The notes under the pieces are model-generated. The model was not told where the DNA came from, searched no databases, and saw only the letters and a program-made list of their open reading frames with translations. From Sinomonas atrocyanea (GTDB lineage: Bacteria > Actinomycetota > Actinomycetes > Actinomycetales > Micrococcaceae): DNA of 64,000 nucleotides. The translations under genes and the position numbers were made by a program. Within the stretch, counting starts at the first letter, position 1. Every line of letters starts with the position of its first letter. The stretch lies in contig NZ_JAUSRH010000013.1 in assembly GCF_030811715.1 (NCBI RefSeq), positions 62,001 to 126,000 on the forward strand, read 5' to 3'. Below are positions 36,402-44,560 of this stretch, piece after piece.

Positions 36402-37313
36402 GTGTCAGTGCTGAGCGGGGTCATCCCCGTGGCCCCTACCGTCTTCCGCGACGACGAGTCCCTCGATCTGGCCGGGCAGCTGCGCGTGCTCGACTACCTC
36501 GTGGACGCCGGCTCGGACGGCGTCTGCATTCTGGCGAACTATTCCGAGCAGTTCTCCCTCGACGACGCCGAGCGGGACCTGATCTCCGCCAGCACGCTGG
36601 AGCACCTGGGTGGCCGCCTGCCGGTCTGCGTCGCCGCCAGCCACTACAGCGCCAGGGTGGCCAGGGCTCGGGCGCTGCGGGCGCAGGAACTGGGCGCCTC
36701 GCTCGTCATGCTCATGCCTCCGTTCTATGGGGCGGGGGTCACCGCCGATGAAGAATCGGTCCTGGAGTACTTCAAGAGGGTGACGGACGGGCTGCAGATC
36801 GACGTGATGATCCAGGACGCTCCCGTCTGCCCGACCCGGCTCTCCGTGGCCCTGCTGGCGCGGCTGGCCCGCGAGATTCCGCAGGTGAAGTACGTCAAGA
36901 TCGAGACACCGCAGAGCGCCGACACACTCCGGGCGCTCGTCTCCGCCGCCGGGGATGACCTTCCCGGCCCCTTCGACGGGGAGGAAGGCATCACCCTCAT
37001 CCCGGACCTGGAGGCGGGCGCCAGCGGAACGATGTGCAGCTCGATGGTTCCGGACAAGCTCGGCCCCATCGTGCACCGCTTCCACAAGGGTGAACGCGAC
37101 GGGGCGGCGGAGGACTGGGAGGCGGTCCTCCCGCTCATCCATTTCGAGAACCGCCAATGCGGCCTGCGCGCAACGAAAGCGCTGCTGCAGGAGGGCGGCA
37201 TCATCGCCCACGACACAACGAGGGCCCCCTTTCCCGCTCTGCCGCCCCACACCCGGCGCCAGCTGATCCGGCTCGCGGAGAGCAGGGACCCGCTCATCCT
37301 GCGCTGGGCCTGA
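36402..37313 (+). CDS. DHDPS-family dehydratase/aldolase
   Basis: A 303-residue TIM-barrel lyase starting at GTG 36402 after AAAGGAG. Schiff-base Lys166 lies in KYVKIETPQ. The usual GTTGE motif is ANYSEQF, and the canonical catalytic Tyr is replaced within IQDAPVCPT, as in L-2-keto-3-deoxyarabinonate dehydratases rather than DapA. It would make 2-oxoglutarate semialdehyde from the L-isomer, or cleave the acid to pyruvate if it acts as an aldolase. Immediate neighbours are the FAH dehydratase and the semialdehyde dehydrogenase. Confidence 0.78.
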   Translation: MSVLSGVIPVAPTVFRDDESLDLAGQLRVLDYLVDAGSDGVCILANYSEQFSLDDAERDLISASTLEHLGGRLPVCVAASHYSARVARARALRAQELGASLVMLMPPFYGAGVTADEESVLEYFKRVTDGLQIDVMIQDAPVCPTRLSVALLARLAREIPQVKYVKIETPQSADTLRALVSAAGDDLPGPFDGEEGITLIPDLEAGASGTMCSSMVPDKLGPIVHRFHKGERDGAAEDWEAVLPLIHFENRQCGLRATKALLQEGGIIAHDTTRAPFPALPPHTRRQLIRLAESRDPLILRWA

Positions 37314-37384
37314 GGCCGCAACACCCACCCCCGCGCCGGGACAGGCCGGCGCCGCCAGTTTCAACGATGACGGAGGCAACACCC

Positions 37385-38860
37385 ATGAAGGACACGAGCC
37401 CCGAGGCCCTCGACGCCGCAGTCCGGGCAGCCCACGAAGCGTTCCGAGCCGGCCGGCAGGTCGACTTGTCCACCCGGGCCTCCTGGCTGGAGGCCATCGC
37501 CGAGGGGCTGGCCCACGACGGACCGGCCCTCGTGGCGACAGCGGACCGCGAGACGTCCCTGGGACGACCGCGGCTTGAGTCCGAGCTCCGGCGGAGCATC
37601 TTCCAGCTGCAGCTGTTCGCGAGCGAGGTCCGCCAGGGCGAGCACCTCGACGCCACCATCGACCATTCCGACCCGGCCTGGGGCATGGGGCCCCGGCCTG
37701 ACCTGCGCAGGGTCAACCAGCCCCTGGGGGTGGTCGGGGTGTTCGGCGCCTCCAACTTCCCCTTCGCCTTCAGCGTGATGGGCGGTGACAGCGCCTCTGC
37801 CCTGGCCGCGGGCTGTTCCGTGGTGCACAAGGCCCACGAGGCGCACCCGGACCTCGCCGAACAGACAGCCCAGACGGTCGCCGCGGCTCTGGAGTCTGCG
37901 GGAGCACCCGCAGGGCTGTTCTCCCTGGTCGCCGGCCGTTCCGCCGGGGAGCACCTCGTTGACCACCCACTGGTGAAGGCCATCGGCTTCACCGGCTCCA
38001 CCGCAGGCGGCCGAGCACTGCTCCAGCACGCCCAGAGCCGGCCCGAGCCCATCCCGTTCTACGGCGAACTCGGCGGCATCAACGCCGTCTTCGTCACCAC
38101 CGCGGCCTGGCAGCAGAGGCGAGAAGCCATTCTGAAGGAGTACGTGGGGTCGTTCACGCTGGGCATGGGCCAGTTCTGCACCAAGCCCGGACTCCTGTTC
38201 GTTCCGGCCACGGGCGGCGAGGAGATCAGGCGGGTCCTTCTCGCGTCACTGGATGGGTTCACCCCGACCAGGCTCCTGAGCGACGCGCTTCTCGAGGGCT
38301 ACCGCCGGGCCGTCACCGAGGTCCGCGGCCACGCGGGCGTCGACGTACTGGTGGAAGGAACCTTTGCACCGGAGCCGGCACCCATGGTCCTTCACACCAC
38401 CAGCTCCCGCGTGCTGGCCGACCCGGAGCTTCTGCGCCGCGAGATGTTCGGCCCGGCGAGCCTCATCATCGAGTACGACGACGAGAGCCAGCTCCCCGCG
38501 CTCGCCCAGCTCCTGGAAGGCCAGCTCACAACCACCCTCCAGACGGCACCGGGCGAAACCCCCTCGGACCTCGTGGACATCCTTGCGGGGATCAGTGGCC
38601 GGGTGCTGTGGAACGGCTGGCCCACGGGCGTCACGGTCAGCTACGCGCAGCACCACGGCGGCCCCTTTCCGGCGACGACGTCCAACACGACGTCGGTCGG
38701 CACGGCGGCCATCCGCCGATTCCTGCGCCCGGTCTCCTATCAGTCCTTCCCGCTGGGTCTCCTGCCCGAACCGTTGCGCGACAACAATCCATGGGGAGTC
38801 CCCCAGCGCATCGACGGCCGCTGGCACACCGTCCCGAGCCGCCAGTCGGCGTCCGTCTGA
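37385..38860 (+). CDS. 2-oxoglutarate semialdehyde dehydrogenase
   Basis: A 491-residue aldehyde dehydrogenase. Asn124 (GASNFPFAFS), Glu228 (YGELGG) and catalytic Cys265 (GMGQFCTKPG) are in place, and the VVHKAHEAHP motif is typical of the KGSADH type III group. It oxidises 2-oxoglutarate semialdehyde to 2-oxoglutarate, the last step of Weimberg-type pentose acid oxidation. GGAGG precedes ATG 37385 by 8 bases. It closes the operon, feeding the TCA cycle. Confidence 0.88.
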   Translation: MKDTSPEALDAAVRAAHEAFRAGRQVDLSTRASWLEAIAEGLAHDGPALVATADRETSLGRPRLESELRRSIFQLQLFASEVRQGEHLDATIDHSDPAWGMGPRPDLRRVNQPLGVVGVFGASNFPFAFSVMGGDSASALAAGCSVVHKAHEAHPDLAEQTAQTVAAALESAGAPAGLFSLVAGRSAGEHLVDHPLVKAIGFTGSTAGGRALLQHAQSRPEPIPFYGELGGINAVFVTTAAWQQRREAILKEYVGSFTLGMGQFCTKPGLLFVPATGGEEIRRVLLASLDGFTPTRLLSDALLEGYRRAVTEVRGHAGVDVLVEGTFAPEPAPMVLHTTSSRVLADPELLRREMFGPASLIIEYDDESQLPALAQLLEGQLTTTLQTAPGETPSDLVDILAGISGRVLWNGWPTGVTVSYAQHHGGPFPATTSNTTSVGTAAIRRFLRPVSYQSFPLGLLPEPLRDNNPWGVPQRIDGRWHTVPSRQSASV

Positions 38861-38897
38861 CCGGAGGCCCACCCAGACGGTGGTCTCGACCGTAGCC

Positions 38898-39245
38898 TCA
38901 GTCGAGGCCGGCTTGCCCGCGGCGACGGGTGCACTCGACAGGGCAGTCGAAGGACACCAGGTTGCGCCAATTGAGGGGAATAGGCTGTTCAGGTCTGATG
39001 CCAATGGCTTCGAGCCACTCCGGCAGCTGGCTCGGGTAGTCCAACTCGAACAGGACGCACGCGCCGCCCTCCCCTGAGAACGCCGCGCCGGTCTGCCCGC
39101 GTCTGCCGACAGCCGCCTTCCACCGCGAACCCGGCGCTTGCCGGGCGCTCCGGACCTCGAACCAGAGCGGCTCGTCCGGACCGAGCTCGGCCGCCATTGC
39201 CTCGATGCGTGCCCTCTGCTTCTCTGCCGAATGCCTGTCGATCAC
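38898..39245 (-). CDS. hypothetical soluble protein
   Basis: A 115-residue protein starting at GTG 39245 after GGGTGGGAG. It has an EMAAELGPDEPLWFEVRSARQ-like segment (residues about 15-36), a strand-rich middle (ACVLFELDYPSQL), and a C-terminal Cys/Arg-rich end (CPVECTRRRG). No family is recognised. It lies on the opposite strand just past the catabolic operon. Confidence 0.5.
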   Translation of the reverse strand: MIDRHSAEKQRARIEAMAAELGPDEPLWFEVRSARQAPGSRWKAAVGRRGQTGAAFSGEGGACVLFELDYPSQLPEWLEAIGIRPEQPIPLNWRNLVSFDCPVECTRRRGQAGLD

Positions 39246-39330
39246 GCTCCCACCCCCTTGTGTGGGGTAGTTGATTCCCCGTCAACGCTGCGGTCACACA
39301 AGAAGCTGGGGCGGATCCGCCCGTGCGTCC

Positions 39331-39648
39331 TCAGTGGTACGGCAGGGGCGGCCTCCCGCCGTCCTGCCCGTTCCACCACATTGATCCCAGAGCGCGGGAG
39401 AGCTCGTTGTCCTTCCACGGCGGCAGGTCATCCATGGTGCGCCGGTGCCGCTGGTGTTCCAGCCATGCGCCGAGGATGGGCTCGTCCGGCTCGTCCCGAC
39501 CTCCGGCCTCCGGGAGCCTCCCGTGCACGGAGCGGAAGGCCCGGACCCGCTCCAGCGCCCTGCCGAAGAGCAGTTCCGCCTCCTCCGCGCCAGCGGCGGC
39601 TGTGCCGCTCCCCCATTCCGGTCTGGGCGCTACGTATGCGTCCTCCAT
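39331..39648 (-). CDS. small protein with helicase-associated-like domain
   Basis: A 105-residue protein, start ATG 39648 preceded by GAGGAGGGCGAAG. The region RVRAFRSVHGRLPEAG, followed by LGAWLEHQRHRRTMDDLP and ALGSMWW, resembles a single helicase-associated (HA) repeat (hydrophobic-helix-HGRLP, then W..QR pattern), normally found in tandem with phage-type helicases. Here it is a lone domain of unknown role. Confidence 0.5.
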   Translation of the reverse strand: MEDAYVAPRPEWGSGTAAAGAEEAELLFGRALERVRAFRSVHGRLPEAGGRDEPDEPILGAWLEHQRHRRTMDDLPPWKDNELSRALGSMWWNGQDGGRPPLPYH

Positions 39649-39777
39649 CTTCGCCCTCCTCGTCCGAGCGGTTGCGGTGAACACGCCTCAGGTTGAGGCA
39701 AGGGCGAGCGCACCGACAAGAGGAAGACGGCCCTACTCCCCCACAGTGGCCATCGCCGAGCACCTAGCCACGGGGTC

Positions 39778-41910
39778 CTAGGCGATCTCCCTGAGCAGTG
39801 CCTGCAGGCGGTCGAGCGCGGCGTGGGCCCGAGTGGGCAGGTTCTGCGTGATGGCCCGGGCGCTGGGGTCGAGCGGCTCCCGCGCGAGCACTGGCGCGTC
39901 CGGCACTGATGCCCCGACGCGGTCGACGCCGGCCGCCGCCCGCGCCAGGTCGGCCACCTTCTCGATTTCGGCGGCCAGCTCGCCATCGGCATCGCGCACC
40001 CTGCACGCAGCATCGCTCAGGGAGCGCGCCGTCGCGACGATGCTCGCAATCAGAGTGAGGCGGCGCCGGATGGCGCGGGGCCGGTTCTCCCAGATCTGGT
40101 AGCGGGTGAGCGGCTCGCCGACGAGTATGAGCCGGCGCAGCTGGTTGTCTGCGGCGATGACGCGCTCGTCGACGGTGTCGGCGCTGACGGAGGCTGGGTC
40201 GAGCGCGCGGTCGTGCAGTGTGCCGAGCAGGTCGGCGACCGCCGTGAGGACGGAGCCCTGCACAACCTTGATGGTGTCGCGGGTGCTGACCGGCGTGACG
40301 AGGAGGGCGACGGCGATGCCGACCGCCGCGCCGGCTGCAGTCTCCTCGAGGCGCAGCAGCAGGAGCTCATCCGAGAACTGGCCGAGGATGGCGTACAGCT
40401 CGCTGAGCATGATGGTGAGGAAGAAGATCATGTACGCATAGGAGACGCGCATCAGGTAGTTGCCGCAGAAGATGCTGGCCACGATCACGGCGAGTGCCGC
40501 GAAGAGGTTTCCGTTGGTGAGGTGGGCGATGATGACGCCGGCGACGAGCCCGCCCAAGGTGCCCAGCACCCGCAGCAGCGATTTGCGGGTCGTGTCGAAG
40601 CGGGTGCCGGTTCCTGCAAAGGAGACGAACGCGGCGATGACCGCCCAGTAGTAGCGCTGCCCGCTGATGAGGCTCCCCACGAGGATCGCCAGGGTCCCGG
40701 CGACGGCGACCTGCACTGCCTGCCGGGTGGCGAACTGCAGCCGGGCGAGCGGATTCCACGTCGTCCCGCGGGGGTCTACGTCGGACGCCACGCTGGGGAT
40801 CCCGGGCAGCTGCCCCAGGACGAGCCCGGTTGCGGGCACGAACTCCGGTTCGTTCTCCTGCACGGCCCGACTCAGCGCCGGCCGGTTGGGCACCGACGTG
40901 ACGATGCTCAAGCCGCGGTGCAGGTCGGCAGCCGCTGCCTGCACCTTGGGGGCCGCCGCCGAGGCCAGCTCGGGGAGGGCCGCGGCGGCTGCACGGGCTC
41001 GGGCCGGGTTCGCGGTGGCGAGCGCGCTCAAGGCCTCCACCGCGGCGCTCCGCAGCGCCGGCGCGGCGCCCGCGGCGGCGAGTTGCCGGGTTCCGATGGT
41101 CAGGCGGTCGAGACCGAGCTGCAGTTCGAGCAGGCGTGCACGCAGCGCGGACGCAGTCCAGCCTTCGGGGAGCGCCGGAGCGTGGGCTGCCCAGCCGTCG
41201 CTCATCAGCGCCGCCTCCGTGACCTGCGCCCGGGCGCGGAAGATCGCCAAAGAAGCCCGTTCGGCCCCAGGGCTGCCTGGGTCGGACTCGAGCAGCGCGA
41301 TGCATGCCCGTGCGAGGCCGCGTTGTCTGGCGCTCATGCTCCGGAATACTGCAGCGAGGGTGCGGTGCGGATGCCGGCGGAACACCGTGCAGCTCAGCAG
41401 CAGCACCACCGCCGTCGCCACGATGATGGCGACGAACATCGCAGGGAGGGCAGGCAGCGTGGTCTTGAGGAAGGACGCGAAGAAGTAGCCGTTCCACAGC
41501 ATGAAGCCGTAGAAGAAGTAGCCAAGTCCGAACCGGCGCATCCACACGGCCAGGAACATGACGACGACGAAGCCGACGAGCGAGGCCACGTGGTTCGGTG
41601 CCAGCAGCGTGCCCGCCGTGATGCCCGCCCCCATGGCCAGGGGGAAGTGCGCGGCCGTGATCGCGTTGGCCCTGATGCGGTGGTCGACCAGTGCGTTGGT
41701 GCCGATCATCGCCACCACGCTGCTGAGGAGCATGAAGACGACAGTGCCCTGGGCACCCGCGTGGAGCAGCAGGGCGAGGCCGTAGCCGACCACCATGCAT
41801 ACCGCGACATTGCCGGCCCCGGCCAGACCGAGCTGGAGCCTCCCGAGCCCCGGATCAGAGGCCACGGCGACGTCAGCGATCCGGCGCAGGAGGCCAGGCC
41901 GGGAAGCCAT
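39778..41910 (-). CDS. FUSC-family inner-membrane transporter-like protein
   Basis: A 710-residue protein with two hydrophobic halves, typical of the FUSC/AaeB group. Half one (residues 30-190) has LAGAGNVAVCMVVGYG and FVVVMFLAVWMRRFG. A soluble helical segment spans roughly 190-390. The second half begins RLQFATRQAVQVAVAG, has SGQRYYWAVIAAFVSFAGT and LLLRLEETAAGAAVG, and a cytosolic C-terminal domain follows. Family members export aromatic acids. ATG 41910 follows AAGGGAGGT. It is co-directional with the small gene 47 bases upstream. Confidence 0.83.
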   Translation of the reverse strand: MASRPGLLRRIADVAVASDPGLGRLQLGLAGAGNVAVCMVVGYGLALLLHAGAQGTVVFMLLSSVVAMIGTNALVDHRIRANAITAAHFPLAMGAGITAGTLLAPNHVASLVGFVVVMFLAVWMRRFGLGYFFYGFMLWNGYFFASFLKTTLPALPAMFVAIIVATAVVLLLSCTVFRRHPHRTLAAVFRSMSARQRGLARACIALLESDPGSPGAERASLAIFRARAQVTEAALMSDGWAAHAPALPEGWTASALRARLLELQLGLDRLTIGTRQLAAAGAAPALRSAAVEALSALATANPARARAAAAALPELASAAAPKVQAAAADLHRGLSIVTSVPNRPALSRAVQENEPEFVPATGLVLGQLPGIPSVASDVDPRGTTWNPLARLQFATRQAVQVAVAGTLAILVGSLISGQRYYWAVIAAFVSFAGTGTRFDTTRKSLLRVLGTLGGLVAGVIIAHLTNGNLFAALAVIVASIFCGNYLMRVSYAYMIFFLTIMLSELYAILGQFSDELLLLRLEETAAGAAVGIAVALLVTPVSTRDTIKVVQGSVLTAVADLLGTLHDRALDPASVSADTVDERVIAADNQLRRLILVGEPLTRYQIWENRPRAIRRRLTLIASIVATARSLSDAACRVRDADGELAAEIEKVADLARAAAGVDRVGASVPDAPVLAREPLDPSARAITQNLPTRAHAALDRLQALLREIA

Positions 41911-41957
41911 CGCGACCTCCCTTGGGCCCGGCGACGTGCTTGTCCCGGCCAAAGGAC

Positions 41958-42329
<372 letters not shown>

Positions 42330-42523
42330 TTCTGACCTCCCTACCTACTCCTGATACCCGGCGCCGGCGGATCCATTCGGTCCATCCAGCCGCGGGTCCT
42401 GCTGCATCGCCGCTACCCCGTCACGGCCCCGTCCCGGACCGTGCGCGCGTGTGCTGCCCCGCTGTGTGGGGTCCAGCGCTCTCGGCGCACATGGCTCGGC
42501 CGGTCGGCCTGACGTGGTGAAGC

Positions 42524-43285
42524 TCAGGCGGCGAGCTTGCGGCGCATGCGGTCCAGGAGCCGGCGCAGCAGGCGCGAGACCTGCATCTGGGACACGCCGA
42601 GCGCGGCGGCGATCTCGGACTGGCTCATCTCGTCCACGAACCGCATCCTCACCAGGCGCCGCTCGTAGTCGGTGGCACCCTCCAGAGCAGAGGCGACGAG
42701 CTGGCGCTCCTCGACCTGCTCGAACCCCGGGTCGATCACGGGCAGCGCGTGGACCGTCTTCTCACCGTCGGAATCTGCCGAGGTGTCCAGCGGCTCGATC
42801 GCGGCCGCGGTCATCGCGGCCTCCACCGAGCGGGCCTCGGCGACCTGCTCGGCGCTGGACCCCGTCGCCGAGGCCAGCTCGGCCAAGGACGGCTCCCGGC
42901 CCAGCTCCTGCACCAGCCGGCCGCGGGCCTCCTTGACCCCCAGCCGCAGCTCCTGCAGCGACCGCGGCGGCCGCACCACCCACGACTGGTCCCGCAGGTA
43001 GCGCTTGATCGTGCCCGAGATCGTGGGCACCGCGAACTGCACGAACCCGTGCCCGGCACCCTCCCGGTACCGCTGCGCCGCCATCACCAGACCCATCCGC
43101 GCCACCTGCCGGATGTCCTCGAAATCATGCCCGGGCACCCGGTGCCGCCGCGCCAAAGCGTCCGCCAAACCCAGATGCTCCACCACCAGCGCCCCCGCAG
43201 CGGCACCGGCCGCGGACTCCTCCCCGCGTCCCCCAGCGAGGACCTTCAGCCGGTCCGCCCGCTCCATCACAGCTGACTCACTCAC
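42524..43285 (-). CDS. SigB/SigF-type RNA polymerase sigma factor
   Basis: A 253-residue group 3 sigma factor. Region 2 reads LADALARRHRVPGHDFEDIRQVARMGL (promoter melting) with YREGAGHGFVQFAVPTISGTIKRYLRD. Region 3 is centred near 110-155 and region 4 (about 210-250) has ATDYERRLVRMRFVDEMSQSEIAAALGVSQMQVSRLLRR. No anti-sigma or anti-anti-sigma gene is adjacent. The start faces a TetR gene across a 133-bp gap holding twin operators. Confidence 0.9.
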   Translation of the reverse strand: MSESAVMERADRLKVLAGGRGEESAAGAAAGALVVEHLGLADALARRHRVPGHDFEDIRQVARMGLVMAAQRYREGAGHGFVQFAVPTISGTIKRYLRDQSWVVRPPRSLQELRLGVKEARGRLVQELGREPSLAELASATGSSAEQVAEARSVEAAMTAAAIEPLDTSADSDGEKTVHALPVIDPGFEQVEERQLVASALEGATDYERRLVRMRFVDEMSQSEIAAALGVSQMQVSRLLRRLLDRMRRKLAA

Positions 43286-43358
43286 AGCGACCTACCCTCT
43301 CTGCACCGCCCTGCGGCTCCCAGTGTTGATGCTGGCAATGTCTACGCTTCTCAACGAG

Positions 43359-43372
43359 ACAGACCTGTCTGT
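43359..43372. promoter_or_regulatory. TetR-type operator 1
   Basis: ACAGACCTGTCTGT: 6-bp perfect arms around CT. It lies 60 bases upstream of the TetR start and 74 bases upstream of the sigma-factor start, in their shared promoter region. Confidence 0.65.
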
Positions 43373-43394
43373 TCCGTCATGAGTATGCACAGAG

Positions 43395-43408
43395 ACAGAC
43401 CTGTCTGT
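43395..43408. promoter_or_regulatory. TetR-type operator 2
   Basis: The same ACAGACCTGTCTGT, 36 bases from copy 1 and only 10 bases before the first ATG of the TetR gene. Here the perfect arms extend to 7 bp. The repeated sites imply cooperative binding and autoregulation. Confidence 0.65.
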
Positions 43409-43418
43409 CCAGAGGGCT

Positions 43419-44099
43419 ATGATGGCGACCATGATGGGTGCGGATGAGAGCCAGGTCTCCGGGGGTTCTGTGCGGAGGTCCGCCCGCGAGCGGATCCTTG
43501 AGACCGCCTACGGGCTGTTCGCCCGGTGCGGCGTCCGTGCCGTGGGCATCGACGAGATCATCGCCCACTCCGGAGTCGCCAAGGCGACGTTCTACCGGCA
43601 CTTCCCCTCGAAGGACGCCCTCGTCCTCGCGTACATGGACCGCTGGTACCAGGTCCGTCACGACGCGATCGAGGAGGCGATCTCCCATGCCCATGCGCCC
43701 GAGGATGCCCTCCTGGCGGCCTTCACGGTGCTGGACGACTGGTTCAGCCGCGGGGCGGCCGAGGTCAACACGTTCCTCCATGTGGTGATCGAATTCGGGC
43801 CCGGCCACCTCCTCGGGCAGGCAGCCATGGCCCATCTCGCGAACATCCGGGGGCGCCTCGCCGCCCTCGCCGAGGGTGCCGGCCTCAGCGACCCCACGGG
43901 CTTCGCCTGGTCCTTCCACATCCTCACCAAGGGCGCCATGGTCGCCTCCATCGAAGGCGACCAGCGCGCGGCGCTCCGGGCCCGTGCCCTTGCGCGGGCG
44001 CTCATCGACCTGCACCGCCCCGACACGCCCGGACGTCCGCAGTCGGAGCAGGAGGAAGACGACGAGGTGGAGGTCCTGCGGAAGCACGGCCACTCCTGA
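43419..44099 (+). CDS. TetR-family transcriptional regulator
   Basis: A 226-residue regulator with N-terminal HTH (SARERILETAYGLFARCGVRAVGIDEIIAHSGVAKATFYRHF-type residues 22-63). The larger C-terminal ligand-binding helical domain has FSRGAAEVNTFLHVVIEFGPG. Two adjacent ATG codons (43419 and 43422) follow AGAGGG; either may be used. The twin palindromes upstream predict control of itself and of the divergent sigma-factor gene. Confidence 0.85.
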   Translation: MMATMMGADESQVSGGSVRRSARERILETAYGLFARCGVRAVGIDEIIAHSGVAKATFYRHFPSKDALVLAYMDRWYQVRHDAIEEAISHAHAPEDALLAAFTVLDDWFSRGAAEVNTFLHVVIEFGPGHLLGQAAMAHLANIRGRLAALAEGAGLSDPTGFAWSFHILTKGAMVASIEGDQRAALRARALARALIDLHRPDTPGRPQSEQEEDDEVEVLRKHGHS

Positions 44100-44159
44100 T
44101 CCCTCCCTCTCCAGAGCCCCGTCCCAAGCTTCGGGATGTATCATCGCCGCGCAAGGTGC

Positions 44160-44321
44160 CGTTCGTTAGCTGAGGCTCCTTCGCGGACACAAGCCAGCGA
44201 CCCCCAACGTCGAGAGACGCCACAGGTCAGGACAGGCTGCCCCGGGCTAAGGGGCAACCCCGATTGGCTCCCCGGGTCTTCCCCGGGGTCACGACGCGAA
44301 GTGCCAAAGGTCTTACGAGGA
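44160..44321 (+). ncRNA. M-box (ykoK) Mg2+ riboswitch
   Basis: Conserved M-box blocks appear in order: GUUAGCUGAGGCUCCU (44165-44180), AACGUCGAGAGACGCC (44207-44222), GGUCAGGACAGG, GGGCUAAGGGGCAACCCC, GAAGUGCCAAAGG and UUACGAGG. The closing helix P1 can form between 44162-44169 and 44312-44319. It lies in the leader of the NRAMP-like gene, so Mg2+ availability probably controls that gene. The mechanism is described below with the leader ORF. Confidence 0.92.
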
Positions 44322-44334
44322 AGGGCCCGGCCCT

Positions 44335-44400
44335 ATGGCCGGCAGCCTGAAGGCACGCAGACTGCGTCCGGAGGAGGTGGCTGACCGTGTCCAGCGGTGA
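44335..44400 (+). CDS. possible leader peptide downstream of M-box
   Basis: A 21-codon ORF (MAGSLKARRLRPEEVADRVQR) begins 9 bases after GAGGAAGGG (44317-44325). That Shine-Dalgarno partly overlaps the 3' strand of M-box helix P1, and the ATG lies in a perfect 6-bp hairpin (44327-44332 with 44337-44342). A second overlapping mini-ORF could start at GTG 44387 after GGAGGAGG and end at 44428. Too short for codon statistics; translation is unproven. Confidence 0.4.
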   Translation: MAGSLKARRLRPEEVADRVQR

Positions 44401-44423
44401 CAGTAGTCCCTCCCCGCATATCT

Positions 44424-44440
44424 GCTGAGCCGCGCTCAGC
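44424..44440 (+). terminator. hairpin after leader ORFs, possible expression platform
   Basis: GCTGAGC-CGC-GCTCAGC, a perfect 7-bp stem followed by a C-rich tract, between the leader ORFs and the transporter gene. It might act as an attenuator or Rho-related signal of the riboswitch; it lacks a T tract. Confidence 0.4.
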
Positions 44441-44560
44441 CCCCTCCGCCAACGCCGCGCGCCCACGCCGTGACCACGCTCATCCCAGCCCGGTTCCGGC
44501 CCATGCGGGCGCGCCCGCTTCACGATCCCCGGCCACCGCCGGGAGGAAGCAGGTCCTGCC

